Assembly: GCF_003254115.1 (NCBI RefSeq)
Contig: NZ_QKZV01000004.1
Location: 1-64,000, forward strand
From: Hydrotalea sandarakina
GTDB taxonomy: Bacteria; Bacteroidota; Bacteroidia; Chitinophagales; Chitinophagaceae
DNA length: 64,000 nucleotides
Reading direction: 5' to 3'
The position numbers and the translations under genes are program-made. The notes beneath the pieces are model-generated. The model saw only the letters and a program-made list of their open reading frames with translations. It did not search any database and had not been told where the DNA came from. Below, piece after piece: positions 63,562-64,000 of the stretch (within the stretch, counting starts at the first letter, position 1; every line of letters starts with the position of its first letter).

Positions 63562-64000
63562 ATGAAATTATTATCTGCCGCGCAATTACAAGAATGGGAT
63601 GCTTATACCATTGCCAATACGCCAATTGCTTCTATTGACTTAATGGAAAGAGCAGCGAAAGCTTGTACACAATGGATATTGAAACAACCTTTTTTAAAGC
63701 AACCAATTTATATTTTCTGCGGCAAAGGCAATAATGGTGGTGATGGTTTAGCTATTGCAAGATTATTACATGAGGCCGGTATTACACCCAAAGTTTTCAT
63801 TGCAGAATTTGGAAAACCGGGTACTGATAATTTTCAAGAAAACTTACATCGTTTACATGTATTGGGATTACCCATTCAGTATATTTCATCGGAAAATTTA
63901 TTGCCACCCATAAATGATGATTCTATTGTGATTGATGCCTTATTGGGAGTAGGCTTAAACAAACCCCTTTCAGGCTTATATGCTTTAATTGCAGCACATA
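63562..64000 (+). CDS. nnr: NAD(P)HX epimerase/dehydratase (Nnr), N-terminal part
   Basis: The open frame runs from ATG 63562 (MKLLSAAQLQEWDAYT) off the window end, giving 146 residues. The N-terminal YjeF domain shows SIDLMERAA, IFCGKGNNGGDGLAIARLL and IDALLGVGLNKPL, typical of the epimerase half of this metabolite-repair enzyme. The C-terminal dehydratase domain would lie beyond the window. It repairs hydrated NADH and NADPH. Starts 17 bp after the asd terminator. Confidence 0.9.
   Translation, partial: MKLLSAAQLQEWDAYTIANTPIASIDLMERAAKACTQWILKQPFLKQPIYIFCGKGNNGGDGLAIARLLHEAGITPKVFIAEFGKPGTDNFQENLHRLHVLGLPIQYISSENLLPPINDDSIVIDALLGVGLNKPLSGLYALIAAH

Overview
The window looks like a chromosomal segment of a Bacteroidota bacterium, most likely Chitinophagaceae or a close relative. 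This placement is inferred from gene content, AT-rich coding sequence and promoters of the TAnnTTTG type; no rRNA or tRNA gene was seen. The left third is an accessory defence region and the rest is ordinary chromosome.

Positions 1-20,500, accessory region, all genes on the + strand. The right end of an IS3-family element (1-332) is followed by a tightly packed operon-like run: a 603-aa protein with a PD-(D/E)xK-like motif, hsdM, an ORF6N/PLD-like gene set between two copies of a 28-bp repeat, hsdS, a HamA-like nuclease and HamB-like helicase pair (Hachiman/AbpAB type), hsdR and a YgjP-like metallopeptidase. A type I restriction-modification operon therefore appears to carry a second defence module inside it. 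Two further single-gene modules follow: a tandem RNase H protein whose first domain is degenerate, and a 1605-aa DEDD exonuclease-RecQ-UvrD fusion. Each of the three modules ends in a related imperfect palindrome of about 136 bp (13621-13757, 14835-14969, 20361-20497), all in the same orientation, resembling integron cassettes with attC sites although the cores are not canonical and no integrase is visible. A second hairpin family with compensatory base changes (367-430 and 15175-15241) lies upstream of the first and last modules.

Positions 20,980-36,910. A SulP/STAS remnant, an SDR protein, katG, uvrB, a TPR histidine kinase with its LuxR-type response regulator, an orphan NarL-type regulator, a ParA-like ATPase with an esterase, a surface-protein candidate, and a metal/redox cluster (MerC-like, SCO1-like, Fur-family, TlpA-like, PepSY-TM). 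The MerC-like gene has a perfect Fur-type palindrome over its promoter. pdxH follows.

Positions 36,980-52,100. RND efflux pump and adaptor, a dihaem cytochrome c, recA, mgsA with an acetyltransferase, then the branched-chain operon leuC-leuD-cimA-leuB. The synthase resembles Leptospira citramalate synthase, so the operon probably makes isoleucine from pyruvate and also serves leucine synthesis. An isocitrate dehydrogenase gene is divergent from a LysR regulator, with a T-N11-A palindrome between them.

Positions 52,100-64,000. A small PBCV-adaptor-like secreted protein, an oxidoreductase, a double-thioredoxin protein, an aldo/keto reductase with a GH27 alpha-galactosidase, UspA with a P-type proton ATPase, a lipid kinase, fabH, asd and the start of an Nnr-type NAD(P)HX repair gene. 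Upstream of asd is a complete attenuator layout: promoter, 14-aa leader peptide rich in Thr and Lys, antiterminator arm and terminator.
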